NCBI GenBank assembly: GCA_016201905.1
Contig: JACQBQ010000014.1
Coordinates: 62,001-126,000 of the forward strand
Reading direction: 5' to 3'
Source of the DNA: Candidatus Melainabacteria bacterium
GTDB lineage: Bacteria > Cyanobacteriota > Vampirovibrionia > 2-02-FULL-35-15
DNA length: 64,000 nt
Within the stretch, counting starts at the first letter, position 1; each line of letters opens with the position of its first letter. This document shows, one piece after another, positions 40,231 through 50,029 of this stretch. The notes below the pieces were generated by a model. That model ran no database searches, was not told where the DNA came from, and saw only the letters and a program-made list of their open reading frames with translations. The translations under genes and the position numbers were made by a program.

Positions 40231-41364
40231 GTGAAATTTAAATTCTCTAAAATGCTAAATGTAAACCATATACTGAAACACAAAGTTTGCTTTTCTGTTC
40301 TTTTATTTGTATTTTTCTTTTTAAATTTATTTTTAACTTCACAGGCTGAGTCTGTTATTTCTGAATTGCTTAATTTACGGGCTGAGAACAATTCAATATT
40401 AATCGATGTTGCAAAAAAATATCCTGAAATAAAATTTACTCAACTTCATGAAAATAAGAATAAGATTTTAATTGAACTTTTGGATTCAAAGTATCATGAT
40501 TCATTTCACTTTGATATCCCACTAAAGCAGGGTTTATTAAACGGATTAAATTTTTTGGAAGATGCTTCTATTGGTGAATCACAGAATCTAAGTGAACATA
40601 GGAAAGTCTCTATTTTGCTAACTTTAAAAGAGGGCTTAGGTTTTAAACCTAAAATTCAATCTACCCAAAACAATACTGTGTCAATTTTGTTTTTGCCGAT
40701 AGAGAGCAATGTCTCGCAAAATCAAGCAAGCATTGTCTCTGATGATAAAAATTTAAATTCTAATGAGAACAATATTACTGAAGAATATAATAAGGCTGTA
40801 GGTGAACAGTTGAAAGGAAACCTGGATCAGGCAGAAAAATTATATAAAGAAATAATTTCTAAAGATACAAATTTTTATTTAGCCAGATATAATCTGTCAA
40901 AGATTTATATTGATAAACAGATGTATGAAGAAGCTCAATCAGTTTTAAATTCATTACTTAAAGATATTGGTGAATTGCCAAAAGGTACTGTTGAACAAAA
41001 ACTACTCTCATTGATTCATAATACGTCGGGTTCAATTTGTTTGTTGAACGGTAATTATGATAAAGCTCTATCTAAATTCCAGGAGGTTATAGAGAATGAT
41101 TCATCTTTTTATCAGGCTTACTATAACATTGCTTTGGTTTATGAAAAAGAATCAAAACTAAAAGAAGCAATAAAAAATTTAAAAAAAACAATTGAACTAA
41201 ATTCAGCTTTTGCTGATGCATATTTTCATCTGGGCAGCTTAGAGCTTTTAAGCAAAGATAAAAGTGATGCAATTGCTAATTTTAAAAAGGTTTTAGAGCT
41301 TGTGCCAGGTACTAAAGTTGCTGAACTAAGCCAAAAGGAGCTAAGTAGCCTTGTTAAAAAATAA
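40231..41364 (+). CDS. TPR-repeat protein with N-terminal signal/anchor
   Basis: Repeated TPR pattern (NGNYDKALSKFQEVIENDSSFYQAYYNIALVYEKESKLKEAIKNLKKTIELNSAFADAYFHLGSL). Confidence 0.85.
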   Translation: MKFKFSKMLNVNHILKHKVCFSVLLFVFFFLNLFLTSQAESVISELLNLRAENNSILIDVAKKYPEIKFTQLHENKNKILIELLDSKYHDSFHFDIPLKQGLLNGLNFLEDASIGESQNLSEHRKVSILLTLKEGLGFKPKIQSTQNNTVSILFLPIESNVSQNQASIVSDDKNLNSNENNITEEYNKAVGEQLKGNLDQAEKLYKEIISKDTNFYLARYNLSKIYIDKQMYEEAQSVLNSLLKDIGELPKGTVEQKLLSLIHNTSGSICLLNGNYDKALSKFQEVIENDSSFYQAYYNIALVYEKESKLKEAIKNLKKTIELNSAFADAYFHLGSLELLSKDKSDAIANFKKVLELVPGTKVAELSQKELSSLVKK

Positions 41365-42052
41365 ATCAAATATATTAGCTGAAACGAGTCCCTGTTGGTA
41401 TTTTTTAAATACTAAAGTTAATGATGGCTCTTTCAACATGTCATGTGATTTGCTTCTCTTAAATAGGCTATTTGAAGGTGTTTTAGACTTACCACTTTTA
41501 CGCGTTTATGGATGGAATGAATCTACATATTCTATTGGTGCAAATCAAAAATATACTGAACCTCACCTTTCAGAACATCCTGTAGTTAAGCGTATAAGCG
41601 GTGGTCAAGCGGTTTTGCATGGTAATGCAAATAATGAGCTAACTTATTCAATTGTCATTAAGTGTCAAAAGAATTTTAAAAAACTGTATGAAGATATTGG
41701 AGAGTTGCTAATTCTTTTTCTAAGTAAATATGGTCTTAGAGCTTCTATAGGTTACTCTAAACAGAGTTATTTGAAAACTTTTAATTGCTTTGATTCCAAG
41801 ACACCAGCAGATATAGTAGTGAATGATATTAAAATTATTGGAAGTGCTCAATACAGAAAAAAAGATTGTATCCTACAACATGGTTCTATAAAGCTAGATT
41901 TAATACGAAAATTGTCCCAAAAGGAGCTTTCGTTTGAAATGACTGCTTATGATTTGAAAAGTACATTTGAGAGATTACTGAAAATCAAATTTATCGATTA
42001 TTCTTTAGTGACTACAGACTGTGAGAAAATAAACTATATAAGTGCTGCTTGA
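41351..42052 (+). CDS. lipM: Octanoyltransferase LipM-like / lipoate-protein ligase A family
   Basis: LPLLRVYGWNESTYSIGANQ; VVKRISGGQAVLHG; NCFDSKTPADIVVNDIKIIGSAQYRKKDCILQHGSI; TTG start. Confidence 0.8.
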   Translation: MLKNKSNILAETSPCWYFLNTKVNDGSFNMSCDLLLLNRLFEGVLDLPLLRVYGWNESTYSIGANQKYTEPHLSEHPVVKRISGGQAVLHGNANNELTYSIVIKCQKNFKKLYEDIGELLILFLSKYGLRASIGYSKQSYLKTFNCFDSKTPADIVVNDIKIIGSAQYRKKDCILQHGSIKLDLIRKLSQKELSFEMTAYDLKSTFERLLKIKFIDYSLVTTDCEKINYISAA

Positions 42053-42076
42053 TAGCTGAAAGTAAAACTATAAATT

Positions 42077-43045
42077 ATGAAAGCAAATATTATTAGTAAA
42101 TCTGAAGTAAGCCAAAACTATACGAAAGATTATGTAAAAGAGATTTATGATTTGCCGTTTTTAGAACTTCTTTTTAATGCACAGTCTGTTCACCGCTTAC
42201 ATCAGCCTATAAATAAAGTACAGTTATGTACTTTAAGTAATATTAAAAGTGGAAACTGTCCAGAAGATTGTAAGTATTGTCCACAGAGCTCTAGGTATAA
42301 AACAGAAATTGAAAAATATACACTATTATCAAATGATGAAATTTTAAAGCAAGCAATAAATGCAAAAGAAAATGGTGCAACCAGATTTTGTATGGGAGCT
42401 GCATGGCGAAGTGCACCTGATAATAGTGAGTTTGATGAGATTTTAAATTTAGTTAGGAAAGTAGCAAAATTAAATGTAGAGGTCTGCTGTACGTTAGGAA
42501 TGCTATCTCAGGAACAAGCATATAAATTAAAAGAAGCTGGTTTAACTGCATACAATCATAATTTGGATACATCTGAAAATTTTTATAAAGAAATTATTTC
42601 AACAAGAACTTATAAAGATCGCTTAGAGACGATTCAGTATGTATCAAATGCTGGTATTCAGGTCTGTTGTGGTGGAATTATTGGTTTAGGGGAAAGTCAG
42701 GATGACAGAATTGAACTAATTAAAACACTAGCAAATCTTAATCCCCAGCCTGAGTCAGTTCCTATAAATGTTTTGATGAAGGTTAAAGGTACACCGTTAG
42801 AAGCTGAGGTTGATATTGATCCTTTTGAACTAGTTAGAACCATTGCAACTTCTAGAATACTTTTGCCAAAAGCTAAAGTCAGGCTTTCAGCAGGTAGGCT
42901 TAATATGAGCCATGAGCTTCAGGCTTTATGCTTTATGGCTGGTGCAAATAGTATATTTATTGGTGAAAAGTTATTGACTACAAAAAACCCGGATTTAAGT
43001 GATGATGAAGTATTATTTAAGAAACTTAAACTGGAAGCATTGTAG
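42077..43045 (+). CDS. bioB: Biotin synthase
   Basis: CPEDCKYCPQSSRY radical-SAM motif; MGAAWR; YNHNLDTS; CCGGIIGLGES; RLSAGR. Confidence 0.97.
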   Translation: MKANIISKSEVSQNYTKDYVKEIYDLPFLELLFNAQSVHRLHQPINKVQLCTLSNIKSGNCPEDCKYCPQSSRYKTEIEKYTLLSNDEILKQAINAKENGATRFCMGAAWRSAPDNSEFDEILNLVRKVAKLNVEVCCTLGMLSQEQAYKLKEAGLTAYNHNLDTSENFYKEIISTRTYKDRLETIQYVSNAGIQVCCGGIIGLGESQDDRIELIKTLANLNPQPESVPINVLMKVKGTPLEAEVDIDPFELVRTIATSRILLPKAKVRLSAGRLNMSHELQALCFMAGANSIFIGEKLLTTKNPDLSDDEVLFKKLKLEAL

Positions 43046-43050
43046 GTATA

Positions 43051-43190
43051 GTAAACCTCTGAAGTAATGTAATCAATCCGATTTTAATTAAAAGCGAGCA
43101 GACAATTTTTTGCGCAGCGAGTATAGGAACGCGCGCAGCAAGCAAAAAATTTAGTCTGCGAGCCAATGAAAATTGGGTTTTGAGATTTAC
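43051..43190. repeat. Large imperfect inverted repeat / palindromic element between convergent bioB and glycosyltransferase
   Basis: GTAAACCTC(43051)/GAGATTTAC(43182); AATCCGATTTTAATT/AATGAAAATTGGGTT; GCAGAC(43098)/GTCTGC(43154); TTTTTTGC(43106)/GCAAAAAA(43142); GC-rich loop with GCGCAGC direct repeat. Confidence 0.7.
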
Positions 43191-43241
43191 CAAACTTTAG
43201 AGGAATACCATATTTTGCTGAAGGACAGAAAAATAATGAAA

Positions 43242-44222
43242 TTAAAATGTTGGATCTTTGAGAGGTATTTTAAACCAGAGTCTTAAAAACTCACGTAATT
43301 GGCCAAGCACTCTAATTAACTTAAACTGTCCCCACAAAGAAATCTTGTCATTAAAAAGCAATACCCCAAATAAAAAGAAACCAAAGTAGTAAGGAATTAA
43401 AATAAGAAGCCTTACTGTAAACCTTACAAAATCAAGTAAAGGTAAGCCTCTTCCACCTTTTCTAACCGTTGAAATCCCATTTCTATAGTGCCAGCTTTTT
43501 ATAAACTCTTTGCTCATACGGTATGTAGAAACAGGATGGTAAACAACTGCATTTGGATAATAAAATATTTTTTCATTTGCTCTAAGCAGCCTTGAGCAGA
43601 ACTCAGTGTCTTCACATGGTATGCCACCATAACCAACCCTTCCTAGATCTTCTCTAAAACCTCCATGCTTTTCAAAAAGCTCTTTATAAATCCACATATT
43701 TGCACCAATTGGATTTGTTTCTTCTTTTGATAGTGGATAAAGACTTTCAGCCTTACCGTTATCATGCGCTGGAAATATTTTTTGGCTAAGTGAAAAGAAA
43801 CCAATTAAATTAATATAGTCAGGCTTTTCTTTTTCCCAAAGTGGAACTACTCGTCCACCAAAAGCTTTATATGGGTACTTTGCTGTCGATGTAAGTATTT
43901 CATTAAGCCAGTTCTGCTCTAATACAATGTCGTCATCTATAAAAGCAATGATTTTACTACTTGCTAATTTAAGACCTTTATTTCTTGAAATTGCAAGCCC
44001 TTGCCTAGGTTCAAATTCATAGATTAGAAAATCACAGTTTTTTCCCTGTTCTAAAACTGTTTCTTTTGTCTCATCATTTGAATTATTGTCTATTAATAGT
44101 ATTTCAAGATCATTTCTTGCTTGGGCTTTAACCTGTTTAATTAATTCTGACAACAATGGCTTTAAAAGTTTTGCTCTATTATAGGTACAGAGTAAAATAG
44201 TTAGGTATCTTGCATTATTCAT
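43242..44222 (-). CDS. Glycosyltransferase family 2
   Basis: LTILLCTYNRAKLL; LLIDNNSNDET; IAFIDDDIVLEQNWL; GYGGIPCEDTEFCSRL. Confidence 0.93.
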   Translation of the reverse strand: MNNARYLTILLCTYNRAKLLKPLLSELIKQVKAQARNDLEILLIDNNSNDETKETVLEQGKNCDFLIYEFEPRQGLAISRNKGLKLASSKIIAFIDDDIVLEQNWLNEILTSTAKYPYKAFGGRVVPLWEKEKPDYINLIGFFSLSQKIFPAHDNGKAESLYPLSKEETNPIGANMWIYKELFEKHGGFREDLGRVGYGGIPCEDTEFCSRLLRANEKIFYYPNAVVYHPVSTYRMSKEFIKSWHYRNGISTVRKGGRGLPLLDFVRFTVRLLILIPYYFGFFLFGVLLFNDKISLWGQFKLIRVLGQLREFLRLWFKIPLKDPTF

Positions 44223-46820
44223 ATGACTTTATCAATATTACCTGAACAAAAATCTAATGAAGAGTTATCTCAGTGGCCCCGAAACTTAGATCAGTTTACA
44301 CCACTAATGAGACAATTTCTTGAAATTAAATATAAACATGATTTAGACGTATTACTTTTTTTTAGAGTTGGGGATTTTTATGAAACATTTTTTGAAGATG
44401 CAAAAATAATATCAAAAGAACTTGAACTTACTTTAACGGGCAGGGCTGAAGCTAGCTGTCCTGGTGGAAAAGTTCCAATGGCTGGTGTGCCTGCTAAGGC
44501 AGTCATTAATTATGTTTCAAAACTTTTGAATAAAGGTTTTAAAGTAGCTGTTTGTGAGCAGATGGAAGATCCTGCTTTAGCAAAGGGTATAGTTAAGCGA
44601 GAAATTACAAAACTCCTTACGCCAGGTACTATTTTAGAATCAGAATGGCTGCCACAGAGCAGGAACAATTACCTCGCATCAATCTTTAAAGACAGTAAAA
44701 AAAATCAATATGGTTTTGCATATGTAGATGTTTTATGTGGTGAGTTTTGTTTTACAGTGCTTAGCTATGATGAGCTTATTTCAGAATTGAACAGGGTAAT
44801 GCCTTCCGAAGTTGTTGTACCTGCTCTATATGAAAAGAAACAAAATCAAATTACAAAAGAAAAAGTTCTTGATATTGGTCTATTTATAAAGCAAAACTGG
44901 TTCTGTACAGGTATAGACTCTGAATATTTTAAAAAAGATTTTGCAGGTAAAATCTTAAAGGAAAAACTACAAATTATTTCTTTAAATAGTCTTGGTGGCG
45001 ATGAATTATTGCTTGGACACATAGCAAGTGCAGCAATATTTGCATACATTGACAGTACTCAAATCCATGAAAAAACAATCTTTGAGCGGATTACGCCGTA
45101 TCATCTTGGTTCATTTTTAAATCTTGATAAAACTACCAGAAAGAATCTTGAATTAACAGAAACTTTGAAGGATAAAAGTACTGAAGGTTCACTTTTATGG
45201 GCTATTGATTATACTAAAACGCAAATGGGAAGAAGGAGGCTTAGAAGCTGGATTGAGCAACCACTCTTAGATATAAAACTGATTGATTCCAGATTAACCT
45301 GTGTCGATGAACTTATAAAAAATAAATCAATATTTTATGATTTGCTAAATTGTCTTGAAAAGATATTTGATCTAGAAAGAATTAGCTCTCGTTTAAGTGC
45401 TTCAGCCCTTAATGCTAAAGAACTTATTGCTTTAAAAGATTCATTACTTCAAATCCCTTCTTTGGCTAATATTCTTAAATCATTTAAAATGCCATTTTTT
45501 CAAAAAATTATAAATTATCCTGATGAAATCAAATCTGTAGTAGATATTATTGAAAGTGCTATTTTAGACAGTCCTTCAAATGTGCTTACAGAGGGAAATC
45601 TGATAAAACCACAATATAATAACGAAATTAAACAGCTTAGAGAAATTATAGAAAATGGAGATAGCTGGCTTAATTCATTTGAAACTATAGAAAGACAAAG
45701 AACAGGAATAAAAAATCTTAAAATTGGTTTTAATCGTTCCTTTGGTTATTTCATTGAGATTAGTAAAGGTAATTTATCGCTTGTTCCTTCTGATTATATA
45801 TGTCGCCAGACAATGGTAAATTCTTCAAGGTTTATTACAAATGAACTGAAAGAATTTGAGCAGAAGGCACTTCATGCAGATCAAAAAATTAAATCTCTTG
45901 AGTATGAAATATTTTGTGAGGTCAGAGAAAAGATAAAAAATTATTGTTCTGTTATTAGAGAACTTGCATTTAATGTTTCAGTGTTAGATGTACTTTTATC
46001 CCTTGCGCAGGCTGCAATTATAAATAACTACATAAAACCGATCCTTGAGGACTCTAAATTCATTGAATTACGTACTTCACGCCATCCTGTGGTAGAAAAA
46101 AAGATTGGCTTTAATGACTTTATTCCAAATAATTGTTACCTTGAGTCATCACTTGCCAGTAGCCCTAAACAACAACTAATGATTTTAACTGGACCAAACA
46201 TGGCAGGGAAGAGCACGTATATGAGACAGATTGCATTGAATGTAATCCTTGCACAGATTGGTTCTTATGTTCCTTGTGATTATGCAAGAATTGGAGTGGT
46301 GGATCAGATATTTACAAGGGTTGGGGCCAGTGATGACATTGCAGCAGGACAATCTACATTTATGGTAGAGATGGTGGAAACCAGCAGCATTTTAAATAAA
46401 ATGACAGAGAGAAGTTTGATTTTACTTGATGAAGTAGGAAGGGGTACAAGTACATATGATGGTGTAGCAATTGCATGGGCGCTTGCTGAGTATTTAGTTA
46501 AAAATAAATGTCCAAGAACTGTTTTTGCTACACACTTTCATGAATTAAATGGTCTTGCTGATTTATATGAAAATATTTGTAATTATCAGGTTACAGTAAA
46601 AGAAGAAAGTGGTCATGTGATTTTTCTTAGAAAAGTAATGCCAGGTGGTGCTGACAGGAGCTATGGTATTGAAGTTGCTAAGATGGCAGGCTTGCCAAAG
46701 GAATTATTGACAAGGGCACAGACTATAATGAGCGCTATGTATAACAAGTCTAAAACCCCCATAAAAAAAGAAACAATTAAATCCCAGATTGAATCAGGGC
46801 AGTTAAGCTTATTTAGTTAG
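44223..46820 (+). CDS. mutS: DNA mismatch repair protein MutS
   Basis: TPLMRQFLEIK; FFRVGDFYETFFEDA; LTGPNMAGKSTYMRQIALNVILAQIGSYVPC; LLDEVGRGTSTYDGVAIAWA; FATHFHEL. Confidence 0.97.
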   Translation: MTLSILPEQKSNEELSQWPRNLDQFTPLMRQFLEIKYKHDLDVLLFFRVGDFYETFFEDAKIISKELELTLTGRAEASCPGGKVPMAGVPAKAVINYVSKLLNKGFKVAVCEQMEDPALAKGIVKREITKLLTPGTILESEWLPQSRNNYLASIFKDSKKNQYGFAYVDVLCGEFCFTVLSYDELISELNRVMPSEVVVPALYEKKQNQITKEKVLDIGLFIKQNWFCTGIDSEYFKKDFAGKILKEKLQIISLNSLGGDELLLGHIASAAIFAYIDSTQIHEKTIFERITPYHLGSFLNLDKTTRKNLELTETLKDKSTEGSLLWAIDYTKTQMGRRRLRSWIEQPLLDIKLIDSRLTCVDELIKNKSIFYDLLNCLEKIFDLERISSRLSASALNAKELIALKDSLLQIPSLANILKSFKMPFFQKIINYPDEIKSVVDIIESAILDSPSNVLTEGNLIKPQYNNEIKQLREIIENGDSWLNSFETIERQRTGIKNLKIGFNRSFGYFIEISKGNLSLVPSDYICRQTMVNSSRFITNELKEFEQKALHADQKIKSLEYEIFCEVREKIKNYCSVIRELAFNVSVLDVLLSLAQAAIINNYIKPILEDSKFIELRTSRHPVVEKKIGFNDFIPNNCYLESSLASSPKQQLMILTGPNMAGKSTYMRQIALNVILAQIGSYVPCDYARIGVVDQIFTRVGASDDIAAGQSTFMVEMVETSSILNKMTERSLILLDEVGRGTSTYDGVAIAWALAEYLVKNKCPRTVFATHFHELNGLADLYENICNYQVTVKEESGHVIFLRKVMPGGADRSYGIEVAKMAGLPKELLTRAQTIMSAMYNKSKTPIKKETIKSQIESGQLSLFS

Positions 46821-46874
46821 AGTAATTAAAAGTTTTTAACCCAAATAATAAAAGTATTTGATAAAGTATTTCTA

Positions 46875-47498
46875 ATGCCAAAAATTGAACATATAAACCC
46901 AAGCGATTATGAAATTGTCAATATTGCAAAAAGATTTAACGAGCAATATAAAGATATGAGCCTTTTGAATTTACTTGAATTAGCCTGGGATAATGACCAG
47001 CTTTCACGTACCTTTTTAGGAGAAGAACGGATATTAATCGAAGGAGCAAAACAAATTCCACCTTATAGATCAGGTGACCCAGCAAGCAGTTATATGAGTT
47101 ATATTTATGTAGTTGGCCTTGCTCAAAGACGACTTAAGAGAGAAGGAAATGAATATGCACAGTTAGATCGCCTAATAACAAAAAATTTCCCACAATTAAA
47201 ACGAAAAACTGTTTTACGGCATATTTCGGAAATCGCAGATGGATTATATAAAGCAGATGAGTCATATGGAACAAATTTTTTAAATTATATGATAGATCAC
47301 CTTATTGATTTGTCTAGAGAAAAGAAAGAAGCATTTGATGATAAGGATGATGATGCCTCCATAGACATTGGCATAATTGATGATGAATTATCTTCAGGTG
47401 AGTATGGTTTTATTCTTACTGCTTTCGAAGCTGAAGAAATTACTGATTTATTTGCTAAAGCAGCTATGATTCCGTGGCGTAGAAATGAAAAAAAGTAA
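46875..47498 (+). CDS. Hypothetical protein
   Basis: 207-aa ORF with good start context; no recognised domain. Confidence 0.5.
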   Translation: MPKIEHINPSDYEIVNIAKRFNEQYKDMSLLNLLELAWDNDQLSRTFLGEERILIEGAKQIPPYRSGDPASSYMSYIYVVGLAQRRLKREGNEYAQLDRLITKNFPQLKRKTVLRHISEIADGLYKADESYGTNFLNYMIDHLIDLSREKKEAFDDKDDDASIDIGIIDDELSSGEYGFILTAFEAEEITDLFAKAAMIPWRRNEKK

Positions 47499-47507
47499 TT
47501 ATGATGA

Positions 47508-49130
47508 TTATAGCTCTGCTGCTGCTAACTCCCCACGTTTAATAATTTCTTCTTTAGTGAGTTTTAAATCTTCAGACATTTCTTTGTAAAATTTTTCGTC
47601 GTATCTTCTTGTACGTATAACGATTGGCATTGGCATTGCATATCCAAACATTAAAACTTCTTGTTTTGGGTTTAGCTGTGACAAGACATCTTTTAGTGCT
47701 TTACCACTGGATTCTCCTACAAAGACTGCTTCAATATCCCTCTCATCGTTTAAAAGAAGAGTAGCCCTTGTGCCAATTTGTGAAAGTACTTCACTGTCAA
47801 TGCCTGATGGTCTTTGATCGATTATTAATAGTGTAACGTTGTATTTTCTGAGCTCTCTTGCAATTGTTCCAAAAGTAGAAAACTTTGAAACTTGTGGTGA
47901 AAGAAATTTGTGGGCTTCTTCAATACATATAACCAGCCTTTTGGGCTGCTGGTATTTTGCTCTATCAAGCAAATACTCTTCCATCAGGTTCACATAAGCA
48001 TTATGGATTTGCCTTGTAATAAGATTTGAAGCTAGTATATAACTTTTTAAATTATTCAAGCGCCCAAACTGCAGCACTACACTTTTACCGCTCATTAAAA
48101 AGCTTATGATTTTTTTTAAGCCATCAAAGCTTGTGACAGGTTTTAGATATTTTACTGAATCTACTAATGTATTTAATTTTCTTTGCAGTGCTAGTATAGA
48201 ACCAATATTGGCTCCGTTTTTTTGAGAAAACTCTTCAATTTCTCCAATGCTCATTGTGCAGATTTTTGAAAACCAGTTTCTTTCATATTCTCTTTGAATC
48301 ATTCTTGCATGGTCAATTGCAGCTTCAGACAAGCCAAGCTCCCCACGAAGTAATTCTAAATCCTCGATTTCTACCTGGTTATAACTAATAGTCAGATCAA
48401 TAGCGTCTTTAAATGTATAACTTTTATTTTCAGGATCAAGGGTAAAAACCTCTACCTTATCATTAAACAATTGCTTTAAACCTTTTGCAGCGATTAATTC
48501 TTCATTTGTTCCCTGCCAGCCGTACTCATTGTGCATGTCAAATATTAAAAGACTAGCAATGTCTTTTTTTAGTATGCCTGATAGAAGTATCCTACTTAAG
48601 AAAGATTTTCCGGTTCCTGACTTGCCAAATACTGCATTTGATCTCTGAGCAAATTTATCGAGGTTTATACAGATTGGAATATCCATTTCAGCTGGATAGC
48701 CTATGTAAAAGTTCTTATTTAGTTTTTCTTCTTTGCCAAAGATTTGCTCAATATCTTCCTTTTCGGCTTCATATACGCTTGAGAAGTGAGGCGGAATTGT
48801 TTTTACTTTTGGTACAGGTTCATCACTTGTAATATTATTTTTTAAGTCAACCATTAGGTATGGTGTCAGATGGACGATCCCATAAACTGAGATTCCTTTT
48901 AAAACTTCTTTAACAAAAGCATCTTCTTTTGGAGGAATGTAGCTTAAAATCTTTTCATTATTAGTTTCCAGGCAAACATCTGTAACCATTGAAAAGTATT
49001 TTGTTTTTTCACCTTCAATAGTTACAAATTTTCCAATTCTAATATCTTCAATATCATATTCACTAGATAGTTTCAGTAATAGTCCTTTAGTAAACGAACC
49101 TGAGATAATTTGTCCAATTAATTTTTTCAT
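47508..49130 (-). CDS. HerA-like ATPase (DUF87/HAS-barrel)
   Basis: N-terminal barrel-like segment; Walker A VFGKSGTGKSFLSRIL; LLIFDMHNEYGW; LVICIEEAHKFLSP; RELRKYNVTLLIIDQRPSGIDSEVLSQIGTRATLLL. Confidence 0.88.
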   Translation of the reverse strand: MKKLIGQIISGSFTKGLLLKLSSEYDIEDIRIGKFVTIEGEKTKYFSMVTDVCLETNNEKILSYIPPKEDAFVKEVLKGISVYGIVHLTPYLMVDLKNNITSDEPVPKVKTIPPHFSSVYEAEKEDIEQIFGKEEKLNKNFYIGYPAEMDIPICINLDKFAQRSNAVFGKSGTGKSFLSRILLSGILKKDIASLLIFDMHNEYGWQGTNEELIAAKGLKQLFNDKVEVFTLDPENKSYTFKDAIDLTISYNQVEIEDLELLRGELGLSEAAIDHARMIQREYERNWFSKICTMSIGEIEEFSQKNGANIGSILALQRKLNTLVDSVKYLKPVTSFDGLKKIISFLMSGKSVVLQFGRLNNLKSYILASNLITRQIHNAYVNLMEEYLLDRAKYQQPKRLVICIEEAHKFLSPQVSKFSTFGTIARELRKYNVTLLIIDQRPSGIDSEVLSQIGTRATLLLNDERDIEAVFVGESSGKALKDVLSQLNPKQEVLMFGYAMPMPIVIRTRRYDEKFYKEMSEDLKLTKEEIIKRGELAAAEL

Positions 49131-50011
49131 TTTACAGAAGCTAAATCAGCAAAGTATTTGTCGTATTTGTCCATGAGAATGGGCTTTGGATCTACTATCA
49201 TTGCTTTAAGGGTCCTTGCTAGTTCAACAGACTCTTTGCTGTCAGATGGAATATGAATGGTGTCAACATTTATTCTTAATTTAGATTTATCTTCACAGGT
49301 TAAACTGCCTGTTTGAATAATTTCTCTTGCTCTTCGAGTAGACTCTTCAAGCAAATTTTTCCCATCGATATTTGGACTAAACGGTAAAATCGTTCCATCT
49401 TTTCTATATCTTCTGCTGACTTGAACTTCTTGCCCCATTTTTATGTTTACATTGTCGCAGGCGCTGGTTAAAATTGGACCACTTAATCCAATCAATATAA
49501 TCCACCTGCTGAATTCAGCTATTGCTTTTGCAACAGTCTCAGCTATAAGTAAATCTGTGTAAAGTTGTCTGTATAAAAATCCGTGGGTTCTAACATGTCT
49601 AATTTCTAAACCTTTTGAATGAAGTAATCCATGCAGTGCACCAAGCTGGTAAAGTACCAGTGCTCTTAGTTCATCTACACCAAGATACATTTCGTTTTGT
49701 CCATTGCCGATCAGATTATTGTATCCAATTAATGCGCCAATACTTGTGTTGTACTTCTTAGCAGCATCTATAGTTTTTGCCATAGTTAAGGGATCACCTG
49801 CATGTGTTCCACATGCAATGTTTATTGATGTTACATAAGGAAGTATTTGTTCTTCGTATGGATTTTGGTAGATTCCAAAACCCTGCCCTACATCACAATT
49901 TATATCTAAGTTTCGTTTTGCTATTCCAAGTGATGATGAGGAAGTTATAGGAGGTTTGCTTCTGTGGCGAGATCTGCTATTGTATCTTCTATTATTGTTC
50001 ATTCTTTTCAA
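49127..50011 (-). CDS. Diverged LamB/YcsF (5-oxoprolinase subunit A, PxpA-like) protein
   Basis: LDINCDVGQGFGIY; YVTSINIACGTHAGDPLTMAKTIDAAKKYNTSIGALIGYNN; HVRTHGFLYRQL. Confidence 0.75.
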   Translation of the reverse strand: MKRMNNNRRYNSRSRHRSKPPITSSSSLGIAKRNLDINCDVGQGFGIYQNPYEEQILPYVTSINIACGTHAGDPLTMAKTIDAAKKYNTSIGALIGYNNLIGNGQNEMYLGVDELRALVLYQLGALHGLLHSKGLEIRHVRTHGFLYRQLYTDLLIAETVAKAIAEFSRWIILIGLSGPILTSACDNVNIKMGQEVQVSRRYRKDGTILPFSPNIDGKNLLEESTRRAREIIQTGSLTCEDKSKLRINVDTIHIPSDSKESVELARTLKAMIVDPKPILMDKYDKYFADLASVK

Positions 50012-50029
50012 TTTTTTGTTTCCTTTATT

